NCBI GenBank assembly: GCA_027587225.1
Contig: JAPDDQ010000001.1
Coordinates: 550,570-614,569, forward strand
Source: Solirubrobacter taibaiensis
GTDB taxonomy: Bacteria; Actinomycetota; Thermoleophilia; Solirubrobacterales; Solirubrobacteraceae
Reading direction: 5' to 3'
DNA: 64,000 nucleotides
Part shown: in pieces, positions 25,387 through 34,517 of the stretch
Numbering within the stretch: position 1 is the stretch's first letter
Layout of the letters: every line of letters begins with the position of its first letter
Notes under the pieces: model-generated
Databases searched by the model: none
What the model was told of the DNA's origin: nothing
What the model saw: the letters and a program-made list of their open reading frames with translations, nothing else
Program-made: the position numbers and the translations under genes

Positions 25387-25407
25387 ATGGTGTGGGTGCC
25401 GCACCAT
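25387..25407 (+). promoter_or_regulatory. 5'-leader hairpin of the RTX-like gene
   Basis: ATGGTGTGG / CCGCACCAT form a 9-bp stem (one G-U) around GTG, ending 6 nt before ATG 25414. It could affect translation initiation if the mRNA is leadered. Confidence 0.3.
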
Positions 25408-25413
25408 CGCGGC

Positions 25414-26838
25414 ATGAAGTCGACCCTCCCCCTGCTCGCGGCGACCCTCGTGGCCCTCTTGGCTCCGGCGGCGGCGCAGGCTGCGACGATCTCTTATGAA
25501 GGTGACACCCTCGTCTTCCGCGCTGATCCCGGCGTGCGCGACTCGCCGATGATCGGCAAGGACGCCAACGGCATGCTCTACGTCTACGAGGACGATCTGA
25601 AGCTGCCCGACGTGTGCACGTACGACTACCAGGCCCGCTGTCCGATGCCCGCCCGCGTCCGGCTCGAGCTCGGCGACGGCGACGACTGGAACAGCTTCAG
25701 CGACTACCCGGCCAACCTGCCGGTCGAGGTCTACGGCGGCGAAGGCAAGGATCAGCTGCAGACCTACGGCGGCGGCGACCACGTGACGCTCGACGGCGGC
25801 GGCGGAGACGACCTGCTCAAGGGCTGGCAGGCCAACGAGACGCTGCGGGGCGGCGCCGGCGATGATGAGATCAACGGCAGCGGCGGCGACGACCACATCG
25901 AGGGCGGTGACGGCAACGACTCGCTCTCCCCCGACACCTATTACGGCCCGGGCAACGACTACGTCGACGGTGGCGCCGGCATCGACACCGTCGACGACTG
26001 GTCGATCCCGAGCAACGACTACCACCCGCCGGTCTCGGTGAGCATGGACGGCGTCGCCAACGACGGCCGCACCAGCGCGGGCGAGGCCGACAACGTCGTC
26101 AACGTGGAGAAGATCACGAGCAGCATCTCCGGCACGCTGTCCGGCAGCGCGGGCGACGACGATTTCCGCGTCTGGGCGAACGTCAACGAGGGCAACTCGA
26201 CGCTGCTCGGCAACGGCGGCAACGACAAGCTGACGACCGGCGACTACCAGGACACGCTCGACGGCGGGGCCGGCAACGACGTCATCAACGGCGGCTTCGG
26301 CAACGACGTGCTGACGGGCGGCCCGGGCCAGGACACGATCTTCGCCGACGCCACCAGCGCCTCGTGTGGCTGGTACTCCTACACGTGCAAGATCCCGTTC
26401 GGCAACGACGTCGTCAACGCCCGCGACGGCGAAGCGGACACGATCGACTGCGGCGTCGGTGAGGACCGCGCCACCGTCGACAAGATCGACGTCGTCTCGG
26501 GCTGCGAGACCGTCGACGTGGCCGGCGGCGGTTCCGGCCCGGAGGCGCCCGCCGGCAACACCGGCAAGCCGGCGCCGACCTTCGCCTACAAGCTCAAGGG
26601 CACCAAGCTCAACCTGACCGTGCCGTGCGCCGGAGCGTGCAAGGTCAGCGCGACGCTGACCGTGAAGAAGAAGACGATCGGTAAGGCGTCCAAGACGCTG
26701 CTCAAGGCCGGCGACGCGAAGCTCACCGTCAAGGTCAAGAAGCAGCGGAAGACGGTGAGCGCGACGCTGAAGGTCACGGTCCAGGCCGCCGACGGCACGA
26801 AGGCGTCGGCGACCAAGACGCTGAAGGTGCGGCGCTAA
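25414..26838 (+). CDS. Secreted RTX-like calcium-binding repeat protein
   Basis: 474 aa. Signal peptide MKSTLPLLAATLVALLAPAAAQA. The middle (about 110-380) has many GGxGxD-type nonapeptides (GGGGDDLL, GGAGDDEI, GGDGNDSL, GGAGNDVI, GGFGNDVL), which wind into a Ca-binding beta-roll. A Cys-containing spacer (ASCGWYSYTCKI) and a C-terminal Lys-rich beta domain follow. No protease or toxin domain is visible. In actinobacteria it would leave via Sec rather than type I secretion. Likely a surface or matrix protein. It resembles the 562-aa protein at 32829-34517. It overlaps the convergent ABC permease gene by 4 nt. Confidence 0.8.
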   Translation: MKSTLPLLAATLVALLAPAAAQAATISYEGDTLVFRADPGVRDSPMIGKDANGMLYVYEDDLKLPDVCTYDYQARCPMPARVRLELGDGDDWNSFSDYPANLPVEVYGGEGKDQLQTYGGGDHVTLDGGGGDDLLKGWQANETLRGGAGDDEINGSGGDDHIEGGDGNDSLSPDTYYGPGNDYVDGGAGIDTVDDWSIPSNDYHPPVSVSMDGVANDGRTSAGEADNVVNVEKITSSISGTLSGSAGDDDFRVWANVNEGNSTLLGNGGNDKLTTGDYQDTLDGGAGNDVINGGFGNDVLTGGPGQDTIFADATSASCGWYSYTCKIPFGNDVVNARDGEADTIDCGVGEDRATVDKIDVVSGCETVDVAGGGSGPEAPAGNTGKPAPTFAYKLKGTKLNLTVPCAGACKVSATLTVKKKTIGKASKTLLKAGDAKLTVKVKKQRKTVSATLKVTVQAADGTKASATKTLKVRR

Positions 26839-27653
26839 CCGCGCGTCCGATACAGGTGGCTGGTCAGCGGCGCGAAGACCAGCGTCAGGCCGGCGGCGAC
26901 ACCGAGCGAGATCGCGATGTCGCCGCCGTTCGGGTCGCCCGCCATCAGGCTGCGGGCGGCGTCGGTCATGATCGAGATCGGGTTCACGTTCACGAACGCC
27001 TCGAGCACGCTCGGGAGCGTCTCCGGCTCCACGAACGCGTTGGACAGGAACGTGAGCGGGAAGATCAGCATGAAGCCGGCGTTCATCGTTGCGCTGGGCG
27101 AGCGCAGCAGCAGGCCGAGCGTCGTGAACAGCCAGCTCACGCCGAACGAGAACACGACCGTGAGCGCCAGCGCGGCGAGCACGCCGAGCGGGCCGCCGTC
27201 GGGACGGAACCCGAGGATGATCCCGAGCGTCGTGATCACGGTGCCCGCGATCACGTAGCGGACGGCGTCGCCGAGCAGCGCGCCGACGAGCGGCGCCGGC
27301 CGCCAGATCGGCAGCGTGCGGAAGCGGTCCACGGCGCCCTTCGTGAGGTCGGTGTTCAGCGACACGCCGGAGTACACGGTCGTGAAGACCACGGACATGA
27401 CGAGCAGGCCGGGCAGCACGTAGTCCAGGTACTCACCCGTCGAGCCGGCGATGGCGCCGCCGAACAGGTACGTGAACATCAGCAGGAACATCACCGGCGT
27501 GATCGTCACGTCCAGCAGCTGCTCGGGCACGTGCTTGATCTTCAGCATCCCGCGCCAGCCGAAGGCCATGGCGGCGCTGAACGCGCTCGGCCGCGGCGGA
27601 CGGGGGACGGAGGAGAGCGCGTTGCGGATCGCGATGTCGTCGGTGACGCTCAC
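26835..27653 (-). CDS. ABC-2 type exporter permease, DrrB-like
   Basis: 272 aa with six hydrophobic helices. [63 protein letters not shown] is the DrrB/ABC2_membrane N-terminal block, and [16 protein letters not shown] the conserved one before helix 5. The start GTG 27653 overlaps the ATPase stop (GTGA). With the ATPase it would export drugs, lipids or a natural product. It is the second gene of the pair. Confidence 0.88.
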   Translation of the reverse strand: MSVTDDIAIRNALSSVPRPPRPSAFSAAMAFGWRGMLKIKHVPEQLLDVTITPVMFLLMFTYLFGGAIAGSTGEYLDYVLPGLLVMSVVFTTVYSGVSLNTDLTKGAVDRFRTLPIWRPAPLVGALLGDAVRYVIAGTVITTLGIILGFRPDGGPLGVLAALALTVVFSFGVSWLFTTLGLLLRSPSATMNAGFMLIFPLTFLSNAFVEPETLPSVLEAFVNVNPISIMTDAARSLMAGDPNGGDIAISLGVAAGLTLVFAPLTSHLYRTRG

Positions 27654-28612
27654 GCCTGGACCTCTTCCTTGTCTTCCGCGGTATGTCCGGTAAGGGCGAG
27701 GAAGACCTCGTCCAGGGTGGGCTGGCCGAGCGCGAAGGACGCGACGCCGACCCCGGCGCGGCCGAGCGCGGCGATCGCCTCGGCGCCCTTGTCGGCCTCG
27801 GGGCACTGCACGCTGAGCGCGGACGGGTCGGGCTCAAGGTGCACGAGCCCGAGCTCACGCGCGAGGATCGTCTCGGCCTGGTCGCGCTGGGCCGGGTCGA
27901 GCAGACGCACGTGCAGCGTGGCGCTGCCGACGCTCGCCTTCAGCTGGCCGGGCGTGCCCTCGGCGATCACCTTGCCGCTGTCGATCACGGCGATCCCGTC
28001 CGCCAGCTGGTCGGCCTCATCCAGGTACTGCGTGCAGAGCAGGATCGTGGTGCCGGTGGCCCGCAGCGCGCGGATGATGTCCCACACCTGGTTGCGGCTG
28101 CGCGGGTCCAGGCCGGTGGTCGGCTCGTCCAGGAACAGCAGCTCGGGCGTGACGACGAGGCTGGCGGCGATGTCCAGCCGTCGCCGCATGCCGCCGGAGT
28201 AGTTCTTGGTCAAGCGAGTCGCGGCATCCTCGAGCCCGAACGCGCCCAGCAGCTCGTCCGCGCGGGCCTTGGCGCTGCGGCCCTTGAAGCCGTACAGGCG
28301 GCCGAGCAGGATCAGGTTCTCCCGGCCCGTCAGGTCCTCGTCCACCGAGGCCATCTGGCCGGTCAGGCTGACGACGCCGCGGACGGCGTCGGCCTCCTTG
28401 ACGACGTCGTGCCCGAGCACCTGCGCGCTGCCGCCATCGGGCTGGAGCAGCGTCGCGAGCATGCGGATGGTGGTGGTCTTCCCGGCCCCGTTGGGGCCGA
28501 GCACGCCGTAGACCGAGCCGCGGGGGACCGCGAGGTCGACGCCATCGACGGCGCGGAGCTCGCCGAAGGTCTTTACGAGCGCTGAGGCTTCGATCGCGAG
28601 GTTCGTGGTCAT
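27650..28612 (-). CDS. ABC exporter ATPase, DrrA-like
   Basis: 320 aa. Walker [11 protein letters not shown], signature [11 protein letters not shown], Walker [21 protein letters not shown] and the H-loop substitute [10 protein letters not shown] typical of DrrA (Gln, not His, at the switch). A C-terminal accessory domain (about 230-320) is also typical of DrrA. Partner of the downstream permease. A sigma70-like promoter lies 48-77 nt upstream, so the pair can be expressed apart from the two-component operon that ends 90 nt upstream on the same strand. Confidence 0.9.
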   Translation of the reverse strand: MTTNLAIEASALVKTFGELRAVDGVDLAVPRGSVYGVLGPNGAGKTTTIRMLATLLQPDGGSAQVLGHDVVKEADAVRGVVSLTGQMASVDEDLTGRENLILLGRLYGFKGRSAKARADELLGAFGLEDAATRLTKNYSGGMRRRLDIAASLVVTPELLFLDEPTTGLDPRSRNQVWDIIRALRATGTTILLCTQYLDEADQLADGIAVIDSGKVIAEGTPGQLKASVGSATLHVRLLDPAQRDQAETILARELGLVHLEPDPSALSVQCPEADKGAEAIAALGRAGVGVASFALGQPTLDEVFLALTGHTAEDKEEVQA

Positions 28613-28659
28613 CAGAAAGGGAGACTCCCGGTAGGAGAAGAACTCATCGGGCGCTCACG

Positions 28660-28689
28660 AACATACGGGTAAGGCCCGCCCGGTCACAA
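28660..28689 (-). promoter_or_regulatory. Predicted sigma70-type promoter for the DrrAB pair
   Basis: On the minus strand, TTGTGA (28684-28689), 18 nt, then TATGTT (28660-28665). It lies in the 90-nt gap after the response-regulator gene and gives a ~40-nt leader. A palindrome GGGAG-T-CTCCC follows near the start codon. Confidence 0.45.
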
Positions 28690-28702
28690 TGGGGAATTCG
28701 CC

Positions 28703-29335
28703 TTAGGACCTGCCGAGAAGGCGACGGTCGTAGCCCGCCGCGACGGCCGCGGCGCGGTCATTGACGCCGAGCTTCGCGTACACGTGGATGAGGTGGGTCT
28801 TGACCGTGGCCTCGGAGATGAAGAGCTGCTTGGCGGCCTCGCGGTTCGTCGCACCCCTGGCGATCAGCTGCAGGACTTCGAGCTCGCGGGGGGACAGCGG
28901 GGCCTCGGGCTGGGGCGCGCGGACGCGGCCGAGCAGCGTGGCGGCGACGCTGGGGGAGAGCACGGACTCGCCGGCCGCCGCCGCCCGCACGCCGCGCAGC
29001 AGCTCCTCCCGCGGCGCGTCCTTGAGCAGGTAGCCGGTGGCGCCGGCGTCGATCGCGGCCAGCACGTCGCTGTCGTCGCTGAAGGTGGTCAGCACGAGCA
29101 CACGGGTGGCGGGGGACTGCTCGGCCAGCGCGCGGATGGCGGCGACGCCGTCGGTCCCCGGCATCCGCAGGTCCATCAGGACGACGTCCGGCTTGCGCGC
29201 GAGCACGAGCGTGACGGCCTCGCGACCGTCGGAGGCCTCGCCCAGCACCTCGAACTCGGGGTCGCCGGTGAAGATCCCGCGCAGGCCGTTGCGGACGACG
29301 GGGTGGTCGTCCGCGATCAGGAGGCTGATCGTCAT
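28703..29335 (-). CDS. NarL/LuxR-type response regulator
   Basis: 210 aa. Receiver (SLLIADDHPVVRNGL, phospho-Asp in VVLMDLRMPG, Lys in LLKDAPREEL) then a LuxR HTH (LSPRELEVLQLIARGATNREAAKQLFISEATVKTHL). Overlaps the kinase gene by 4 nt, its obvious partner. The operon's own ABC genes and the nearby DrrAB pair are the likely targets. Confidence 0.92.
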   Translation of the reverse strand: MTISLLIADDHPVVRNGLRGIFTGDPEFEVLGEASDGREAVTLVLARKPDVVLMDLRMPGTDGVAAIRALAEQSPATRVLVLTTFSDDSDVLAAIDAGATGYLLKDAPREELLRGVRAAAAGESVLSPSVAATLLGRVRAPQPEAPLSPRELEVLQLIARGATNREAAKQLFISEATVKTHLIHVYAKLGVNDRAAAVAAGYDRRLLGRS

Positions 29336-30420
29336 GCGGGCACGGCGGGGACGCTGGCCGAGATCGCGGTGCCCTCGCCCGGGGACGACTCGACGGCGAG
29401 CTCCCCACCGACACCGGTCACGCGCTGGCGCATGCCGGTCAGCCCGTAGCCGTTGTGGCCAGGCTCGAAGCCGACGCCGTCGTCGCGGACGTCGAGCGTG
29501 ACGACGTCCTCCATGTAGGAGAGCGTGAGGCCGACGCGGCTCGCGCGGGCGTGGCGGGCGACGTTCGTCAGCGCCTCCTGCGCGGCGCGCAGCAGCGTCA
29601 CCTCGACCTCGGGGTGCATCGGGCGCGGGGTGCCCGTGGTGGTGAACTGGGCATGGGTCGCGTGCGTCTCCGCCCAGGTGGTGGTGACCTTCTCGATCGC
29701 CTCGGGGAGGCGGGCCTGCTCGAGTTCACGCGGCGTGATGGCGCGGACGGAGCGGCGGGCTTCGGCGAGGCTGTCGCGGGCGAGCTGGGTGGCGGCGTGC
29801 AGGTGGCCTTCGTCGTCAACACCCTGCGCGCGGGCGTGCGCGGCCGCTTCGAGCTGCGCGACGATCCCGGCGAGGCCCTGCGCGAGCGTGTCGTGGATCT
29901 CGCGCGCGGCGCGCTGGCGTTCCTGCAGCGCGCCCTGCTCGCGCTCACGCTGCTCCATGTTCAGCGTGACGATGAACATCAGGCCCGCGATCAGGATGTT
30001 GACGACGGCCAGGACCGGGAACAGCGCGGGGAGGGCATAGTCCTGGAGCGGCCAGCCGCCGGCCTGGCAGACCGCGCTGAGCAGGGCGGTGACGATGACG
30101 ACCGGCGCCTTGCGCCAGCCCGGCAGATCGTCGACGGACAGGTACCCGATGAACACGAAGAAGCCGTACAGCGGACTGCGCGTGACGAGCGCGGCGCAGA
30201 GCACGAGCAGGCCGATGACGTACAGCGCGGCGTGCTGTGGCCGGTTGCGCAGGCCGATCATCCACGCGAGCGTCACGGCCGCGAGGGCGAGCGTCGGGCC
30301 GGGCGCGGTGCGACCGTCGATCAGCACCGCGGCGGCGGTCGACAGCACGAGCAGCACGTACGGCAGCGCCGGGATGGTGCCCTCCACGCGGCGCTGCCAG
30401 ATGTCGGCGGGCGGGCTCAC
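29332..30420 (-). CDS. Sensor histidine kinase (HisKA_3 / DesK type)
   Basis: 362 aa. Five or six membrane helices fill the first ~155 residues with almost no extracellular loop, so the signal is probably sensed in the membrane. The H-box REIHDTLAQGLAGIV carries the phospho-accepting His (~180). The HATPase is at ~265-360 (AAQEALTNVARHARA N-box; DVRDDGVGFEPG G1; GYGLTGMRQRV G2). Start GTG 30420 overlaps the permease stop (GTGA). It belongs to one operon with ABC ATPase, permease and response regulator, the arrangement of antibiotic- or lipid-stress-sensing modules. Confidence 0.92.
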   Translation of the reverse strand: MSPPADIWQRRVEGTIPALPYVLLVLSTAAAVLIDGRTAPGPTLALAAVTLAWMIGLRNRPQHAALYVIGLLVLCAALVTRSPLYGFFVFIGYLSVDDLPGWRKAPVVIVTALLSAVCQAGGWPLQDYALPALFPVLAVVNILIAGLMFIVTLNMEQREREQGALQERQRAAREIHDTLAQGLAGIVAQLEAAAHARAQGVDDEGHLHAATQLARDSLAEARRSVRAITPRELEQARLPEAIEKVTTTWAETHATHAQFTTTGTPRPMHPEVEVTLLRAAQEALTNVARHARASRVGLTLSYMEDVVTLDVRDDGVGFEPGHNGYGLTGMRQRVTGVGGELAVESSPGEGTAISASVPAVPA

Positions 30421-31148
30421 TCCCAGCGGAAGACCCTAGTCGCGATCGTGCCCGCGAGGATGGCCGTCGCCGCGAGGGTGAGCAGCATCAGCGGGTCCTG
30501 CGCGGTGCCTGTGAACGCGTTCTCGAGCGACTCCCGGAACGCGCCGAGCGGCGTGAAGTCGCCGAGCGTGCTCAGCCAGTCCGGCATCTGCTCCTTAGGC
30601 AGGTACATGCCGGCGAAGAACAGGCTCGGGAAGAAGACGAGCGCGCTGTAGACGTAGCCGATCTTCGGGTCCGGCGCGACGGCGGAGATGAGCGTGCCGA
30701 CGGCGAACAGCGCGAGGCCGCCGAGCAGCAGGACGCCGATGACCGTGAGCAGCTGCTCGGGCAGGTTCATGCCGAGCGCGACGGCCAGGCCCAGCACGAG
30801 CGGGACCGAGATCAGCGCGATCGTGAACTGGACCGCCGTCTGGGCGGCGAGCAGCTTCGCGGGGTGCACCGGCGTGGTGGAGAGCCGGCGCAGGATGCCG
30901 CGGGCGCGGTAATCCGCCATGAAGCCCGGGAGCATGAAGATCGCGACCATGGCGAAGCTGAGGGCGAGCGCGAGGCTGGGGAGGACGGTGTCGAGCGGGA
31001 TTTGGCCGCCGAGGTTCGGGTCCGGCTCCGTGACGTCGGCCGCGAGCCCGAACGCAAGGACGAGGCCGAGCGGGAGCAAGAGGCTGAACGCCATGCCCAC
31101 CGGCTCGCGGAGCGTGAGCTTGGCCTCGGTGCGGATGAGCTTGTTCAT
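30417..31148 (-). CDS. ABC-2 type exporter permease
   Basis: 243 aa with six hydrophobic helices (GMAFSLLLPLGLVLAFGLA, AMVAIFMLPGFMADYRARGILRRLSTTPVHPAKLLAAQ, IGYVYSALVFFPSLFFAGMYLP). Belongs to the ABC2_membrane_3/NatB-like group. Overlaps the upstream ATPase and downstream kinase genes by 4 nt each. Substrate unknown; the coupled two-component system suggests a toxic or membrane-active compound. Confidence 0.88.
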   Translation of the reverse strand: MNKLIRTEAKLTLREPVGMAFSLLLPLGLVLAFGLAADVTEPDPNLGGQIPLDTVLPSLALALSFAMVAIFMLPGFMADYRARGILRRLSTTPVHPAKLLAAQTAVQFTIALISVPLVLGLAVALGMNLPEQLLTVIGVLLLGGLALFAVGTLISAVAPDPKIGYVYSALVFFPSLFFAGMYLPKEQMPDWLSTLGDFTPLGAFRESLENAFTGTAQDPLMLLTLAATAILAGTIATRVFRWE

Positions 31149-31873
31149 GCGGTCGTCAGCTCCACGAAGGCGTCTTCCAGACGGCCGTGTTCAGCGAGGT
31201 TGGCGGGCGTGTCGAGGGCGACGACTCGGCCCTGGTGGATCACGGCGACGCGATCGCACAGGCGCTCGACCTCGTCCATGAAGTGGGTGACGAGGACGAC
31301 GGTGAGCCCGTTGGCCTTCAGGCGCTCGATCAGGGTCCAGACCTCGCGGCGCGCGTGCGGGTCAAGGCCGGTCGTGAGCTCGTCCAAGACCGCGATCCGC
31401 GGGTTCCCGATCAGCGCGAGGCCGACGGACACGCGCTGCTTCTCGCCGCCCGAGAGCTTGCCGTAGCGGGCGTCGCGGCGGTGGCTGAGGCCGAGCAGCT
31501 CGATCAGGTCGTCGGGGTCGCGCGGGTCTAGGTAGAAGGACGCGTACAGGTCCAGAGCCTCGAAGACGCTCAGGCGATCCGGCAGGTTGCCGGCCTGGAG
31601 CTGGACGCCGACCCGGGCGCGGATCTCGTCGCGCTGCGTGACCGGGTCGAAGCCGAGCACGCTGATCCGGCCGCCATCGGGCTTGCGCACGCCGGTGAGG
31701 CACTCGACCGTCGTGGTCTTGCCCGCGCCATTGGTGCCGATGATCCCGAAGATCTCGTTGGGTGCGATGGTGAGGCTGACGTCGTCGACCGCGACGACGT
31801 CCCCGTAGCGTTTGTGCAGGTGCTCGATCTCGATCACCTGGTCGAGTCTGCGGGTGATCGCGCTGTGTGACAT
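31145..31873 (-). CDS. ABC exporter ATPase
   Basis: 242 aa. Walker [11 protein letters not shown], signature LSGGEKQRVSVG, Walker B RIAVLDELTTGLDPHARREVW (Glu shifted as DELT rather than DEPT) and switch TVVLVTHFMDE. First gene of the four-gene exporter/two-component operon. ATG 31873 (MSHSAITRRLD) sits on top of an inverted repeat; GTG 31837 (VIEIEHLHKRYGD) is the alternative if that repeat is an upstream operator. Confidence 0.88.
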   Translation of the reverse strand: MSHSAITRRLDQVIEIEHLHKRYGDVVAVDDVSLTIAPNEIFGIIGTNGAGKTTTVECLTGVRKPDGGRISVLGFDPVTQRDEIRARVGVQLQAGNLPDRLSVFEALDLYASFYLDPRDPDDLIELLGLSHRRDARYGKLSGGEKQRVSVGLALIGNPRIAVLDELTTGLDPHARREVWTLIERLKANGLTVVLVTHFMDEVERLCDRVAVIHQGRVVALDTPANLAEHGRLEDAFVELTTA

Positions 31874-31889
31874 CAACCAGTCGGTTGAT
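31872..31889. promoter_or_regulatory. Inverted repeat at the ABC exporter / SDR divergent start
   Basis: ATCAACC-AGTC-GGTTGAT, perfect 7-bp arms. It covers ATG 31873 of the ABC operon and lies 32 nt before ATG 31922 of the divergent SDR gene. Size and symmetry fit a TetR- or MarR-type operator. Confidence 0.5.
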
Positions 31890-31921
31890 CCGACGTCAAC
31901 CGTCTCTCGTAGCCCGAGTAG

Positions 31922-32842
31922 ATGCTCGACACGTTCTTGGACCGCACGATCGCGCCCGGCTACGGCAAGCTCGGCCTCGTTCTCCGCCGTCGGCTGCCGG
32001 GGTGGCCGGCCGATCCGCCGCGGATGGACGGGCAGGTCGTGATGGTCACGGGGGCCGCGTCCGGGATCGGCCTGGCCGCCGCCCAGGGGTTCGCCTCGTT
32101 GGGGGCGACGGTGCTCGCGGTGGCGCGTAACGAGCAGCGCGCGAAGGATGCCGAGAAGGCGCTGTCGGGCGACGTGCGCGGCGTGGCCTGCGACGTGTCG
32201 AGCGTGGCCGCGCTGCGGGAGCTGGCCGAGGGCGTCGAGCGGCTCGACGTGCTGGTCAACAACGCCGGCGTGATGCCGGGCGAGCGCTCGCGCTCCGTCG
32301 ACGACGTGGAGCTCACCTTCGCCACGCACGTGCTCGGCCCGTTCGTGCTGATCCAGGCGCTCGCGCCGGTGCTGGAGGCCAACGCCCCGGCGCGCGTCAT
32401 CAACGTCACCTCCGGCGGGATGTACACCCAGGCGCTGCGCCCCGGCGACCTCATGTCCGAGCAGGACGAGTACAACCCGAAGACCTTCTACGCCCGCTCC
32501 AAGCGCGCCGAGGTCGTGGTGACCGAGCAGCTCGCGACGCGCTTGGCGGGCACGGGCATCGTCGTCCACTCGATGCATCCGGGCTGGGCCGACACGGCCG
32601 GCATCCAGCACGCGATGCCGGTGTTCCGCAAGGTCGCCGGCCCGATCCTGCGCAGCGACGCGGAGGGCGCGGACACGATCGTCTGGCTCGGCGGCGCCGC
32701 CGAGCCGCTTCAGTCCACGGGCAAGCTGTGGATGGACCGCGCGATGCGCCCGACGCACTACCGCTTCGGCGCCTCGCCGGACGGGGTGGAGGCGCGCGAG
32801 GAGCTGTGGAAGCTGTGCGAGCGGCTCGCTAGCGCAGTGTGA
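31922..32842 (+). CDS. Short-chain dehydrogenase/reductase
   Basis: 306 aa. Rossmann TGAASGIG (~44-51), VLVNNAGVMPG, Ser in NVTSGGMYT and active-site YARSK. The layout resembles DHRS12-type SDRs with a short N-terminal helix (MLDTFLDRTIAPGYGKLGLVLRRRLPGW). It uses NAD(P) for an alcohol/ketone reaction; substrate unknown. Divergent from the ABC exporter operon and sharing its operator-like repeat. Its last 14 nt overlap the RTX-like gene. Confidence 0.88.
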   Translation: MLDTFLDRTIAPGYGKLGLVLRRRLPGWPADPPRMDGQVVMVTGAASGIGLAAAQGFASLGATVLAVARNEQRAKDAEKALSGDVRGVACDVSSVAALRELAEGVERLDVLVNNAGVMPGERSRSVDDVELTFATHVLGPFVLIQALAPVLEANAPARVINVTSGGMYTQALRPGDLMSEQDEYNPKTFYARSKRAEVVVTEQLATRLAGTGIVVHSMHPGWADTAGIQHAMPVFRKVAGPILRSDAEGADTIVWLGGAAEPLQSTGKLWMDRAMRPTHYRFGASPDGVEAREELWKLCERLASAV

Positions 32843-34517
32843 AGGTGCGCCGGACCGTCACGGCGCGGCCGCGACGGTCCACGGCTCGCACCTCCAGCGT
32901 CGCGCGCACGCGGGCGTCGCCTCTCAGCGCGCGCTTGCCCGCCGCCGTGAAGCGCAGTTGCACGCGCCCGCTCGCGCCGGCCTGACCGCGCGCCAGCGTC
33001 GTCCCTCCGCGGTGCAGCCGGGCGGTGAGCCGGCACGCCTGCGAGCAGGTGGCGGTGAACGTGAACCCGCGCGTGAGCGCCTGGCGGCGGGTGCGAGCGG
33101 GCAGCGTGAGCTTCACTGTGGGAAGCGGGTCGAGCACCGGAATGGGCGGCGCGACGGGATTGGGCGGCGATGGCTGCGGCGTGTTGTGGCCGAACGCCCA
33201 GATCGGATCGGCGATGGTGATCGACTCGCAGTGCTCGTGGCGGTCACCGGGGTCGACGAACACCTGGTCGCGGCCGGGACCGCAGTCGATGTCGGCGCCG
33301 CGGCCGTCGAGGGAGTCGATCGTGTCGTCGCCGGCGCCGCTGACGACGGCCTCGATGTCGGTGGCGATCGCGTCCCCGCGGCTGTCGGCGGGCGAACCCG
33401 AGTCAGGGGTTCCGCCGAGACGCAACGTGAGGTCCTCGTCGCGCTCGCTGTAGTCGGCGATGTCGTCGCCGGCACCGCCGTGGAGCGCGTCCGCGCCGTA
33501 GCCGCCGTTGAGGAGGTTGTCGCCGGCGTTGCCGATCAGCGTGTCCGGCCCGGCGCCGCCCCAGACGTGCTCGACGTCCGTCGCGACGCGGTCGCTCTCG
33601 CCGTCGCTCCCGGACGTGGGCGTGCCGTCGAGGCGCACGGTCACCGGCGCGAACCGGGTCGAGTAGTCGGCGAGGTCGTCACCCAGGCCGCCGAACAGCA
33701 CGTCAGGGCCCGCGCGGCCGTCGACCACGTCGTCGCCGGGGCCGCCGGAAAGCGTGTCGGCGTGCTTAGTGCCGAGCAGGATGTCGTCGCCGCTCCCGCC
33801 GAGCACACCCTCGAACTCGACCGCCTTGTCGTACTCGTCCTCCTCGCCGCTGTCGTAGTGGCCCGCCGCGAGGTCGACCCACAGGTCGCCGGTCCGGGCG
33901 CTGTAGTCGAGCACGTCGCTGCCCGGGCCACCGTCCATCTGGTCCTGGTCGGCCGTGCTCGGGACGATGCGGTCGTCCCCTTCGCCGCCCTTGGCGTCGC
34001 CGGAGGCGGCGTTGAGCACGAGCACGTCGTCACCCGGTCCGCCCACGAGGTCGAACTGATGGTCGGTGACGCTCAGGTGGTCGTTGCCCGGCCCGCCGTC
34101 GGCGGTGAACCCGCCGCCCCAGCATGCGGACGCGGTGATCGTGCGGATCGTGTCGTCGCCCTCGCCGCCGTCGATGTTCGCGGACGTGCACAGCGGCGAG
34201 CGGATGCCCTCGAGGGCGACGAGATCGCTGCGGTCGCCGGTGCGGACGGACACGGCACTTGCGGTCGGCCCGGGGGCCGTGCAGGTGGCCCGGTGCGCGT
34301 CCACCGCGGCGCAGCCCGGGCCCGGGGTGAGCGGGGCGCCGGCGTCGACGACGGTGTACGTGATGCCGTCGGTCGTCTCCATCGAGACCCGGTTCTCCTC
34401 GCCCGGCGCGGCCTCGAACAGGAGGAAGCTGCCGTGCGGGATGCTCACGGTCGCGGCTTGGGCCGCAGGCGCGGGGGCGAGCACGCCCGCGGCGAGCAGG
34501 AGCGCGAGCCGGCGCAT
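32829..34517 (-). CDS. Secreted RTX-like calcium-binding repeat protein
   Basis: 562 aa. Signal peptide MRRLALLLAAGVLAPAPAAQA. RTX nonapeptides run through about 110-420 (GGEGDDTI, GGPGNDHL, GGPGDDVL, GGSGDDIL, GGLGDDLA, GGAGPDTL, GGAGDDIA). A short Cys pair (CGPGRD, HEHCESI), a Pro linker and a C-terminal Arg-rich beta domain (SQACRLTARLHRGG) follow. Same architecture as the 474-aa protein at 25414. The start codon shares one base with the FG-GAP gene's stop (TGATG), so the two are co-translated. Confidence 0.8.
   Translation of the reverse strand: MRRLALLLAAGVLAPAPAAQAATVSIPHGSFLLFEAAPGEENRVSMETTDGITYTVVDAGAPLTPGPGCAAVDAHRATCTAPGPTASAVSVRTGDRSDLVALEGIRSPLCTSANIDGGEGDDTIRTITASACWGGGFTADGGPGNDHLSVTDHQFDLVGGPGDDVLVLNAASGDAKGGEGDDRIVPSTADQDQMDGGPGSDVLDYSARTGDLWVDLAAGHYDSGEEDEYDKAVEFEGVLGGSGDDILLGTKHADTLSGGPGDDVVDGRAGPDVLFGGLGDDLADYSTRFAPVTVRLDGTPTSGSDGESDRVATDVEHVWGGAGPDTLIGNAGDNLLNGGYGADALHGGAGDDIADYSERDEDLTLRLGGTPDSGSPADSRGDAIATDIEAVVSGAGDDTIDSLDGRGADIDCGPGRDQVFVDPGDRHEHCESITIADPIWAFGHNTPQPSPPNPVAPPIPVLDPLPTVKLTLPARTRRQALTRGFTFTATCSQACRLTARLHRGGTTLARGQAGASGRVQLRFTAAGKRALRGDARVRATLEVRAVDRRGRAVTVRRTFTLR

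Noticed and set aside
25800..26340. Direct repeats of GGCGGCGxCGGCAACGAC type
   Set aside because: Codons of RTX nonapeptides; not a nucleic-acid element.
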